Below, piece after piece: positions 1-5,572 of a stretch of 5,627 nt of DNA (positions are counted from its first letter, which is position 1; every line of letters begins with the position of its first letter). Origin of the DNA: Pseudomonadota bacterium (GTDB lineage: Bacteria > Pseudomonadota > Alphaproteobacteria > Rhizobiales > Devosiaceae); the NCBI GenBank assembly GCA_023388175.1, contig JAEWGT010000014.1:1-5627 (forward strand). Reading direction: 5' to 3'. Under the pieces are notes generated by a model. The model ran no database searches. It was not told the DNA's origin and saw nothing but the letters and a program-made list of their open reading frames with translations. Made by a program: the position numbers and the translations under genes.

Positions 1-77
1 CCTCCGGTGCATGGGGCGAGGTTTTCCTCACCTTTACTTTCGCCGGACGACCGGCACCGAGGCGAACCTCGCCCCAT
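1..77 (-). CDS. Possible 5' end of an unidentified ORF, cut by the window edge
   Basis: An ATG at 77-75 opens a minus-strand frame without a stop to the window edge, 25 codons beginning MGRGSPRCRSSGE. A GAAGGG ribosome-binding-like sequence (85-90) lies 7 nt upstream and a TATAGT box (106-111) further up, so a transcript starting here could be translated. Against this, the peptide has no recognisable family. The start codon and about 25 codons also sit inside a 15-bp inverted repeat with nested hairpins, which is more typical of a structured RNA or intergenic repeat. I do not recognise the product. The sequence beyond the left edge is needed to tell a gene from an RNA leader. Confidence 0.15.
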   Translation of the reverse strand, partial: MGRGSPRCRSSGESKGEENLAPCTG

Positions 78-79
78 GC
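9..79. repeat. 15-bp perfect inverted repeat with nested hairpins
   Basis: Positions 9-23 (GCATGGGGCGAGGTT) and 65-79 are exact reverse complements, 15 of 15. Inside the 41-nt interval two smaller pairings are nested: CCTC at 26-29 with GAGG at 59-62, and GCCGG at 42-46 with CCGGC at 51-55 around a 4-nt loop. The three nested pairings would fold into one long irregular hairpin on either strand. Neither side has a T-run, so it is not a standard intrinsic terminator. It could be an RNA leader, part of a small RNA, or a dispersed palindromic repeat. I could not match it to a riboswitch or RNA family that I know. Confidence 0.6.
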
Positions 80-105
80 CGCAACCCTTCGAGGCGCGCG
101 GCGAC

Positions 106-111
106 ACTATA
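106..111 (-). promoter_or_regulatory. Candidate -10 box TATAGT
   Basis: The minus strand reads TATAGT, a five-of-six match to the sigma-70 -10 consensus, in otherwise GC-rich DNA just past the probable hydrolase terminator. It would start a transcript near position 99 running off the left edge through the 15-bp inverted repeat. No good -35 hexamer is visible 16-18 nt upstream, so support rests on the -10 box and its placement. Confidence 0.3.
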
Positions 112-117
112 GCAAAC

Positions 118-139
118 CCGGAGGCCCATGGCCGTCCGG
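118..139 (-). terminator. Probable intrinsic terminator of the hydrolase gene
   Basis: On the minus strand, CCGGA-c-GGCC pairs with GGCC-TCCGG: nine GC-rich base pairs with one bulged base and a 3-nt loop. The stem is followed by GTTTGCT. It begins 13 nt beyond the TAA of the hydrolase gene, where a terminator is expected. The T-run is short (three Ts), so efficiency is uncertain. Confidence 0.4.
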
Positions 140-152
140 CGCTTCAGCTCGC

Positions 153-1151
153 TTATTCCTCTATTGGCTGGAACATGGCGTTGAGCTGCCGCACGATCTC
201 ATCGGTCGGCATGACGGAGTCGGGCAGCATTTCGGGCGCGTCCGGCACCACGGCGAGATAGGGCACGCCGCTGGGAAAGGCTCCGAAGCGCTGGAAGAAT
301 GCCACCATGTCGTCGAGAACCGGCATGCGCCAGCGCCACAGCGCGCCCATGGCGATCACCGGCTCCATATGCCCGAACCCCTGATAATATTGCGTCGTGA
401 TCCAGACGCCCTGCGCGCGGAGCCGGTCGGCAAAGCGTTCGGTATTCTGCATCCGCACAATCGGATCGCTGGTGCCGGTGGCCAGATACATGGGCGGCGA
501 GTCCGAGGTGATCAGGTTGATCGGCTGCGTGCCTTCCGGATTTGGGGCCTGCCCGAAAGCCTCCTGAACCTCGAAATATTCGAAGGGATAAAAGTCATAG
601 GGGCCCGAAAGCGCACCAACGGCCAGGATAGGTATGGTGACGCCATATTCCTGGCGGAAGGACGGGTCGAGCGCCAGCATGACCGCGTTATAGGCTCCTG
701 CCGAATGACCGGATAGAAACACGCGATTGGGGTCGCCGCCATAATTGGCGATATTGTCCTGCACCCAGCGCAGGGCGCGCGCGCTGTCCTCGATAAAGGC
801 AGGATAGCGCACTTCGGGCACCAGCCGGTAATCGGCGATCACAGTGACAAAGCCGCGCGAGGCCAGGGCCCGCCCGACGAATTCATACTCGCCGCGATTG
901 CCGCGACTCCAGCCGCCACCGTAAATGAACATCACCACCGGTGCCGCCGTGCCACGCTGTTCGGGCGCATAGACGTCGAGCTTGTGGCGCGGGCCATCGG
1001 CATAGGCCACCCCGTCCCCGACCTTGGATGTCCCCCCATCCATGGCTGCGGGTACATTGAACGGGTCCATGATGGATACGCCATGTGCCGTGGCAGGCAC
1101 GAGGGCGGCAAGAAGAGCGAGAGCAGCAAGGACGTGACGAAGCGCGGTCAT
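153..1151 (-). CDS. Exported alpha/beta-hydrolase (esterase/lipase, BD-FAE/HSL-like)
   Basis: A 332-aa serine hydrolase, probably a carboxylesterase acting in the periplasm. Residues 1-22 form a signal peptide (R5, then an Ala/Leu-rich core, likely cut near ATA/AHG). The fold signatures appear in order: oxyanion-hole motif YGGGW at 77-81 (Tyr replaces the His of the classic HGGG), DYRL at 107-110, and NYGGDPNRVFLSGHSAGA with nucleophile Ser150 at the elbow GHSAG. The likely acid is Asp229 in GTSDP and the likely base His261 in GFGHMEP. About 70 residues follow the catalytic His, a longer tail than the minimal fold needs. The substrate cannot be read from sequence; family members cleave short acyl or aryl esters. 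The start is the ATG that gives an intact signal peptide, although no clear Shine-Dalgarno precedes it. The gene is 174 bp from the upstream transglycosylase and is probably transcribed separately. Confidence 0.9.
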   Translation of the reverse strand: MTALRHVLAALALLAALVPATAHGVSIMDPFNVPAAMDGGTSKVGDGVAYADGPRHKLDVYAPEQRGTAAPVVMFIYGGGWSRGNRGEYEFVGRALASRGFVTVIADYRLVPEVRYPAFIEDSARALRWVQDNIANYGGDPNRVFLSGHSAGAYNAVMLALDPSFRQEYGVTIPILAVGALSGPYDFYPFEYFEVQEAFGQAPNPEGTQPINLITSDSPPMYLATGTSDPIVRMQNTERFADRLRAQGVWITTQYYQGFGHMEPVIAMGALWRWRMPVLDDMVAFFQRFGAFPSGVPYLAVVPDAPEMLPDSVMPTDEIVRQLNAMFQPIEE

Positions 1152-1197
1152 GGCGGAACGGGGCTCAAAGCGTTGAATGGAATAATTCCCTAGCGTG

Positions 1198-1219
1198 CAA
1201 AACCGTCAGGATTCTGACG
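1198..1219 (-). terminator. Weak hairpin plus GTTTTG, possible terminator
   Basis: On the minus strand CGTCAG and CTGACG form a 6-bp stem around a 4-nt loop (AATC), directly followed by GTTTTG. It lies about 107 nt past the transglycosylase stop codon and 47 nt before the hydrolase ATG. It could end transcription of the transglycosylase or attenuate read-through into the hydrolase. The stem is short, so this is tentative. The loop and stem edge contain a GATTC, one form of the GANTC site methylated by CcrM in many alphaproteobacteria. Confidence 0.3.
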
Positions 1220-1230
1220 CTGGAATGGGC

Positions 1231-1270
1231 GAGGGCAGGCGCGCCGTTTTCCGGTCGCTTACCTGCCCTC
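1231..1270. repeat. 9-bp GC-rich inverted repeat in the hydrolase upstream region
   Basis: GAGGGCAGG (1231-1239) and CCTGCCCTC (1262-1270) are perfect reverse complements separated by 22 nt. On the minus strand this falls between the transglycosylase stop and the hydrolase start, just before the weaker hairpin at 1204-1219. No T-run follows. It may stabilise the 3' end of the transglycosylase mRNA or form part of the hydrolase leader; a function is not shown. Confidence 0.4.
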
Positions 1271-1302
1271 TGCTTAAGCGCAGTGACTTTGCGCCGAGTT
1301 CG

Positions 1303-1318
1303 TTAACAGATGATTAAC
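1303..1318. promoter_or_regulatory. CtrA-like box TTAA-N7-TTAAC (between transglycosylase and hydrolase)
   Basis: The plus strand reads TTAAC-AGATGA-TTAAC, which matches the full published CtrA consensus TTAA-N7-TTAAC. With the preceding G it is also nearly symmetric (GTTAA-N7-TTAAC), so it can be read on either strand. It lies 7 nt beyond the transglycosylase stop and about 150 bp upstream of the hydrolase ATG. CtrA is the master cell-cycle response regulator of alphaproteobacteria, known to bind such boxes at or near -35 regions. I could not find a convincing -10 at the right distance, so the target promoter is unclear. Confidence 0.45.
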
Positions 1319-1325
1319 TGTGACC

Positions 1326-2531
1326 TTAGCGTTTCAACCGGTCAAGCAAGAGGCCGGACACATGTCCGTCAGCAGGCAATCCGGTTCGCGCCTGAAAGGC
1401 CATGACCGCCGCCCTTGTACGAGGCCCCACCACACCGTCCGGCGTCCCAACATCATAGCCGGCGCGGTTGAGCAATGTCTGCACCTCGGTCCGCTGTGCC
1501 TTGGTCAGCGAATAATCCCCGCTCGGCCAGGCCGTGGCAAAGTCGCCGCCGCCAATGATGCGGTCGGCAAGATGGCCGACGGCAAGCGCGTAGGAATCCG
1601 AGTTGTTGTAGCGCTTGATCACATCGAAATTGGGCAGCAGCAGGAAGGCCGGCCCCCGGGCGCCCGCCGGCATGTAAAGCCGCGCCACGTCTCCATGCCG
1701 CGGGAAATCGCGCCCGGAAACCCGGGCCACGCCCAGACGCTGCCACTGGCTGATCGGAGCCTTTTCCAATTGCCGCGCCGCATTGAAGTCAAATCCCTGC
1801 GGAAGCCGCACTTCATAGCCCCAGGTCTCGCCCGGACGCCAACCGAAGCTCTTGAGATAATTGGCAGTCGATCCCAGGGCATCAGGCACCGAGTTCCAGA
1901 TATCCTTGCGCCCGTCGCCATTGTAGTCGACCGCATAGCTCATGAAGCTGGTGGGCATGAACTGGGTATGCCCCATGGCACCCGCCCAGGAGCCGGTCAT
2001 GTTACTGGCGCTCACATGACCTTCAGTCAGGATGCGCAATGCTGTGATCAATTCCTTGCGGAAGAAGCTCTCCCGATAGCCATTCTGCGTCAGCGTGGCG
2101 AGTGCATGGATGGTGTTGTTTCCACCCATATAGCCGCCGAAATTGGTTTCCATACCCCAGATCGCCAGCACCACTTCCGGCTGCACGCCAAAACGCTGCT
2201 GCACCCCGCCCAGCGTTTGCGCCCACTCGCTGCGCATCGCCCGTCCCTTGCTGGTCTGCGCTGCATTGACGCGACGGTCGATATATTGCTGCACCGTCTG
2301 GGTAAATTCCGGCTGGCTGCGCGTCAGCTCCATGACCTTGGGCAGCGGGTTATAGCCCGCAAAAGCCGCCTCGAAAGCCTGGCGGCTTACCCCGGCGCGT
2401 TCAGCCTCGGACCAGAGGCCGCGCACGAAGTCGGCCGTATTCGCAAAGGCTGTGCCGCTGGCCAGCAGGCTCAGCGCGACTACGGCGCCAAATTTGCGAA
2501 GTCGGGGAAAAGCTCGGAAAGACAGGGACAT
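1326..2531 (-). CDS. Lytic murein transglycosylase, MltB/GH103 type, with C-terminal peptidoglycan-binding domain
   Basis: This 401-aa enzyme cleaves the MurNAc-GlcNAc glycosidic bond of peptidoglycan, leaving 1,6-anhydro-MurNAc ends, and acts in the periplasm. Residues 1-30 are a Sec signal peptide (RLRK, hydrophobic core, cut after SGTAFA). There is no lipobox, so unlike E. coli MltB it should be soluble rather than a lipoprotein. The catalytic domain covers about 34-330: the general acid/base is Glu128 in WGMETNFGGYMG, followed by the family signatures GAMGHTQFMPTSF (184-196) and YNGDGRKDIW (203-212). Residues 341-401 form a peptidoglycan-binding-1 domain with the typical DGVVGPRTRAAVMAFQ core. 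Length and order fit the alphaproteobacterial MltB_2-type enzymes. The start is supported by GAGG five nt upstream of ATG. CtrA-like boxes lie both upstream and just downstream of the gene. Confidence 0.95.
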   Translation of the reverse strand: MSLSFRAFPRLRKFGAVVALSLLASGTAFANTADFVRGLWSEAERAGVSRQAFEAAFAGYNPLPKVMELTRSQPEFTQTVQQYIDRRVNAAQTSKGRAMRSEWAQTLGGVQQRFGVQPEVVLAIWGMETNFGGYMGGNNTIHALATLTQNGYRESFFRKELITALRILTEGHVSASNMTGSWAGAMGHTQFMPTSFMSYAVDYNGDGRKDIWNSVPDALGSTANYLKSFGWRPGETWGYEVRLPQGFDFNAARQLEKAPISQWQRLGVARVSGRDFPRHGDVARLYMPAGARGPAFLLLPNFDVIKRYNNSDSYALAVGHLADRIIGGGDFATAWPSGDYSLTKAQRTEVQTLLNRAGYDVGTPDGVVGPRTRAAVMAFQARTGLPADGHVSGLLLDRLKR

Positions 2532-2536
2532 TTCGG

Positions 2537-2540
2537 CCTC
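2537..2540 (-). promoter_or_regulatory. Ribosome-binding site of the transglycosylase gene
   Basis: GAGG on the minus strand with a 5-nt spacer (CCGAA) to the ATG at 2531. It fixes the start codon, which also gives an intact signal peptide. Confidence 0.65.
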
Positions 2541-2615
2541 GTGATACGCAAAGACAAATTCGCGCCCGCCCGCATGCCGACACGAAACGCAGCCGCCCCC
2601 GAAGCGCGTATCTCC

Positions 2616-2621
2616 ATTTTA
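2616..2621 (-). promoter_or_regulatory. Candidate -10 box TAAAAT for the transglycosylase
   Basis: The minus strand reads TAAAAT, five of six to TATAAT. It is placed so that the CtrA-like box at 2632-2646 covers the -35 region. No hexamer at 16-19 nt spacing resembles TTGACA well, as expected of an activator-dependent promoter. The predicted start near 2609 would leave a leader of about 78 nt before the ATG at 2531. Confidence 0.4.
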
Positions 2622-2631
2622 ACCGTTTCAA

Positions 2632-2646
2632 TTAAGATCGCCTTAA
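2632..2646. promoter_or_regulatory. CtrA-like box TTAA-N7-TTAA upstream of the transglycosylase
   Basis: TTAA (2632-2635), seven bases, then TTAA (2643-2646). A third half-site TTAAC lies at 2619-2623. The spacing matches the CtrA consensus exactly; the final C of the consensus is absent on either strand (G or T follows). The box sits about 100 bp upstream of the transglycosylase ATG and would cover roughly -23 to -37 of a transcript using the TAAAAT box at 2616-2621. This is the position where CtrA boxes occur in activated Caulobacter promoters. The second half lies within the palindrome GCCTTAAGGC (2640-2649). Confidence 0.5.
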
Positions 2647-2668
2647 GGCAGGCGCCCCGCCGGCGATC
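2636..2668. repeat. 7-bp inverted repeat overlapping the CtrA-like box
   Basis: GATCGCC (2636-2642) and GGCGATC (2662-2668) are reverse complements with a 19-nt GC-rich interval, starting 9 nt beyond the channel gene's stop on the minus strand. On that strand the stem is followed by TTAATTG, so it might act as a weak terminator for the channel gene. One arm is also the spacer of the CtrA-like box. Both roles are tentative. Confidence 0.3.
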
Positions 2669-2677
2669 ACATCGTCG

Positions 2678-4858
2678 TCAGTCGCTGGCCGAACCATCAT
2701 CCTTTCCCGGCTCGTGCCGCCGGAGCGTACGACCGGAGGCACGCGCCTCCCCGCCCTGAACATAAGTGACGTGCGGATAGGGGATTTCGATGCCGCGCTT
2801 GGCAAAGATCGACTTTACCAACTCGTTATATTTGCGGCCTATGGCCCAATGCTTTCCAGGCAGGGTCTTGATCCGCGCCCGCACGGTGATTGCCGAATCC
2901 CCAAAGGCGATGACCCCCTGCATATCCAGATCATCGAGTATCTCGTCCTTGTGCTCGGTCTCCATGAGCATGTCGAACGCCTCGCGCATGGCCGCCTTGA
3001 CCTCATCGATGTCGCTGTCATAGGCCACGCCCATTTCAGCAACATGGAAGGAGAAGCCGCGCATCATGTTGCTGACCTGGTCGGCCGAAGAAAACGGGAT
3101 CAGATGGACGGTACCCGTCAGATCACGAATCGTAACCGAGCGGATGGTCAGCTTCTCGACCACGCCGGACTTGCCGGCCACCATCACGACATCACCCTCG
3201 TTCATGACGTTTTCGAACTGAATGAAAATACCGGTGATGATGTCCTGCACCAGCTTCTGCGCCCCGAAACCGATAGCCAGACCAACGACACCGGCACCGG
3301 CGAGAAGCGGGGCAATGTTGACCCCGATCTGCGCCAGAGCCAGCATCAATGCAAAAATGACCAGCGCAATTGTGAAGGCGTTCTTGAAGAGGTTGAGCAG
3401 CGTCTTTTCGCGCGGGGTCGGCATACGCCCCACATTGATATTGAGCCGATACTCGACCCATGATGCGACCACCACATGCAGCACGATGGCCACAAGGATG
3501 ATAAGCGCAGCCGAGACGATGGACCCGACAACCGCCAGGCCTTCATCGCTCGCAACCCAGCCAGCAAAGTCAAAAAGGGCCCAGGCCTGGCCTATGGCAA
3601 GCAGCACGCCAAAGATGACCAGCCACCGAACGATGGTCATGACCCCGGGCACAAAGGCACGCAGCCGCGTTTCCAACAGCGGCAGCCTTTGACGCACATC
3701 GTCGGGCAGGCTGAGCCCGGCAGTGACAAAGCGTCCGATAAAGCCGGCAACCAACGTGCCGACGGCTATGGCGATAAGCGACTGCATGGTCGCTCCGAGC
3801 ATGAAAGGCAGAGCGCTTTCCGGGTAGGCGAACCACACAACCAGCAGCGTCAGCAGATAGGCTATGGCCAGCACATGCCAATGCTGCCCAAAGGCCGCCA
3901 GCAACCGGCCTGTGCCATCATTGCCGCGACGCTGAGAAATCTCGGTCAGCCAATTTCGGATATCGATCTTGTTCTGCAGCACGATGATGATGGCGATGGT
4001 GATGAACGTGGCCATCACCAGAACCTGCACAGCATTGCCGGCCGCCGTCGACACCGCACCATTCAGCAGCGGCGACACGAACATGAAGGCATAGCCGAGC
4101 AGCGAAATCAGCCGGCCAAGCCAGAAGGACCAATAGGCTGCGTTTTCATCGCTGACGGGCAACAGCCGCAACGTGCCGGTCCGGGGCATCAGCAGCAGCC
4201 GCACCACCAGCTTGCTGGCCTCGACGGCCAGGAAAGCATTGAGCAGCAATGACTGATTGATACCCATCTGTCCGGTGGGATTGACGCCGGTATTGAGCGC
4301 CAGCACATAGCCGAAGGCCCAGGCAATCACGATACCCGCCGCCTCGATCAAGCCGACGAGAACCGATAATCCAAGGCGCTGCAACAGCCCCTTGCCTGCC
4401 ACGTCCGGTGCAACCCGGCGGACAAGCGCATTGGTCAGCAATCGGAACACCAGGAACGAGCCGAAGAGACCGGCAATGACGATGCTGATATTGATGGCGA
4501 GGTCGCGCACAACCCCCGCATCGGCACTCATACCGCCATCGAACAGCGTCTGGAAATTGCCCAGCGCACTGCCGAAGGAGCGAACCGTGGCCGAGGCGCC
4601 CTCCGCGACATTGCGCGTATACTCGGCCAGTTGTCGCGCGATGCTGAGATCGGGCACGCTTGCCGGTTCCGCCGCCGCCGTTTCTCCCGGAGCGGCCTGA
4701 CGCAGCCGCTCTATCAATTCCGCCCGGGCCGCATCATCTTCGAGAATACGGATCAGTTCGTCCGCGGGGGCCGGATCGCTTGCCGTCTGCTGCGCCTGCG
4801 CCGGAAGAATGAGCAATAGGGCAGCAAGCAGCGGAATGAGAAAGCGCATAACGATCAT
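2678..4858 (-). CDS. Mechanosensitive ion channel, MscS superfamily, YbiO-like
   Basis: An inner-membrane channel of 726 aa, expected to open on membrane tension and release solutes during hypo-osmotic shock. From the chosen ATG: signal-like segment 6-22 ending PAQA; a charged periplasmic stretch to about 117; by eye some eleven hydrophobic helices between about 122 and 541; then the soluble MscS domain. The pore helix is the Gly/Ala-rich segment near 520-541 (AGAGVVGLAIGFGAQ), preceded by GVNIAPLLA and followed by FENVMNEGDVV, the beta-domain start. IPYPHVTYV near 692-700 ends the cytoplasmic domain, and a charged tail follows. Length, N-terminal charged region and motifs such as LLLNAF and DENAAYWS match what I recall of E. 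coli YbiO, a moderate-conductance channel. A GTG at 4882 could extend it by 8 residues, and the next ATG is at 4849. The GTG falls inside the candidate promoter, and AAGG lies close before the chosen ATG. Confidence 0.93.
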   Translation of the reverse strand: MIVMRFLIPLLAALLLILPAQAQQTASDPAPADELIRILEDDAARAELIERLRQAAPGETAAAEPASVPDLSIARQLAEYTRNVAEGASATVRSFGSALGNFQTLFDGGMSADAGVVRDLAINISIVIAGLFGSFLVFRLLTNALVRRVAPDVAGKGLLQRLGLSVLVGLIEAAGIVIAWAFGYVLALNTGVNPTGQMGINQSLLLNAFLAVEASKLVVRLLLMPRTGTLRLLPVSDENAAYWSFWLGRLISLLGYAFMFVSPLLNGAVSTAAGNAVQVLVMATFITIAIIIVLQNKIDIRNWLTEISQRRGNDGTGRLLAAFGQHWHVLAIAYLLTLLVVWFAYPESALPFMLGATMQSLIAIAVGTLVAGFIGRFVTAGLSLPDDVRQRLPLLETRLRAFVPGVMTIVRWLVIFGVLLAIGQAWALFDFAGWVASDEGLAVVGSIVSAALIILVAIVLHVVVASWVEYRLNINVGRMPTPREKTLLNLFKNAFTIALVIFALMLALAQIGVNIAPLLAGAGVVGLAIGFGAQKLVQDIITGIFIQFENVMNEGDVVMVAGKSGVVEKLTIRSVTIRDLTGTVHLIPFSSADQVSNMMRGFSFHVAEMGVAYDSDIDEVKAAMREAFDMLMETEHKDEILDDLDMQGVIAFGDSAITVRARIKTLPGKHWAIGRKYNELVKSIFAKRGIEIPYPHVTYVQGGEARASGRTLRRHEPGKDDGSASD

Positions 4859-4880
4859 AGCCTTGGGTAATTTGTCGGCC

Positions 4881-4910
4881 ACAGCATGGCCGATGCCCCG
4901 CCGAGGTCAA
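4881..4910 (-). promoter_or_regulatory. Candidate promoter of the channel gene
   Basis: The minus strand holds TTGACC (4910-4905), five of six to the -35 consensus. At 18 nt spacing it is followed by TGCTGT (4886-4881), a poor -10. A transcript would start near 4874, about 15 nt upstream of the ATG at 4858 and downstream of the GTG at 4882, which favours the ATG start. The -10 is weak, so this rests mainly on the -35 and the position. Confidence 0.3.
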
Positions 4911-4974
4911 CCCCCTGCCGCTCTCAATATTGCTTCTCGATCAAGGGGGCGGCGTCGCAAATGCCGTGCTGCGG

Positions 4975-5481
4975 CTACTCGGCCAGTGCCGGCGCCAGAC
5001 GGCGCAAGAAGGACTTTGCCTCTGCCAGTGTCTCGGCCGCAAAACCCCCGACATCTTCCTGGCCACTATCGGCGAGATCGCCAATACGCCCAAGCAGGTT
5101 ACGCCGTTCCATATGCAGCGCCTCGCCCAATTCGAGTTCCGCCGCTGTCGACAGCGCCTGACGCATTTCCTGCAGCCGCATCAATGTCGAGAAGTTGGCA
5201 TAGAGCCGGCGCGCGACGCTGCGGTCCTGTCGCCAGTTTTGACCGGCAAACAGCGCACTGGCCCGCTGGCCGGCACCGAGGCAGTCAAACGCCTCGCATC
5301 CGTCATAGCCCAGATCCTCCCGCTGGGCGTGAATACGACAGCGAAAGTCGGAAGCAAGATATTGGCAAGGCTGACCAGCGAGCTTGTCGTGACCGAACTG
5401 GGGTCCCCTTTCGAAGGAAAGAGCAACACAGCAAAGTCCGAAACAGTTTTCACACTCAGCCTTGAAGGTTTGCTGGTTCAT
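4975..5481 (-). CDS. Small cysteine-rich protein, YkgJ-like / N-terminal module of pentapeptide-repeat proteins
   Basis: A 168-aa cytoplasmic protein without signal peptide or membrane helix. All eight cysteines fall in the first 67 residues: C10, C13, C17 and C18 in CENCFGLCC, then C39, C48, C62 and C67, with H31 and H51 nearby. This pattern suggests binding of zinc or an iron-sulfur cluster. The stretch FRCRIHAQ...GCEAFDCLGAGQ and the later WRQD resemble the N-terminal part of pentapeptide-repeat proteins known from actinobacteria, but no pentapeptide repeats follow here. The rest, from about residue 85, is a helical, charged region without cysteine. The start is secure: an in-frame TGA lies 9 nt upstream and the first cysteine comes at residue 10. 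GAAGG three nt before ATG is a close-set ribosome-binding site. Function is unknown. It begins 25 bp after the rRNA operon terminator. Confidence 0.85.
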   Translation of the reverse strand: MNQQTFKAECENCFGLCCVALSFERGPQFGHDKLAGQPCQYLASDFRCRIHAQREDLGYDGCEAFDCLGAGQRASALFAGQNWRQDRSVARRLYANFSTLMRLQEMRQALSTAAELELGEALHMERRNLLGRIGDLADSGQEDVGGFAAETLAEAKSFLRRLAPALAE

Positions 5482-5506
5482 TCGCCTTCATTCTCTCAGT
5501 AACGCG

Positions 5507-5538
5507 AAAGCCCCGCATCGTTTCCGATGCGGGGCTTT
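5507..5538 (-). terminator. Intrinsic terminator of the rRNA operon
   Basis: AAAGCCCCGCATCG (5507-5520) and its exact reverse complement (5525-5538) form a perfect 14-bp stem with a 4-nt loop. It lies 34 nt beyond the 5S 3' end. On the minus strand the stem ends in CTTT followed by CGCGTT; on the plus strand TTTAGGTTGGTTTT follows, so it may work in both directions. Given the 5S gene upstream on the minus strand, ending the rRNA transcript is the obvious role. Confidence 0.88.
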
Positions 5539-5572
5539 AGGTTGGTTTTGTATTGAGACGTTTATGTTTTTG

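Noticed and set aside
7..261. An 84-codon plus-strand frame through the left-edge repeat
   Set aside because: It runs through the inverted repeat and into the end of the hydrolase gene, and has no domain.
2611..2646. A TTAAC-N8-ATTAA pair as an additional CtrA box (2619-2635)
   Set aside because: The spacer between the TTAA half-sites is 9 nt, not 7, so only the 2632-2646 pair fits the consensus.
1320..2759. A 479-codon open frame on the plus strand antisense to the transglycosylase gene
   Set aside because: It is longer than the real gene but rich in Arg, His, Pro and Gln with no domain, lies across an unmistakable GH103 enzyme, and is the usual by-product of codon bias in GC-rich DNA.
2714..4252. 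Plus-strand open frames of 249, 156 and 258 codons opposite the channel gene
   Set aside because: They lie entirely within the MscS-family gene, have low-complexity composition rich in His, Gln and Arg, and show no recognisable family.
4883..4974. A terminator after the cysteine-rich gene (GCCG-CAGCA-CGGC followed by ATTT)
   Set aside because: The stem is only 4 bp, too weak to call.
4809..5502. Plus-strand open frames of 218 and 190 codons opposite the cysteine-rich gene
   Set aside because: The minus-strand protein has a clear conserved Cys pattern and a defined start; the plus-strand frames have no such support.
5539..5572. A tRNA or extra rRNA-operon gene between 5S and terminator
   Set aside because: Only 34 AT-rich bases are present, too short for a tRNA and with no stem.
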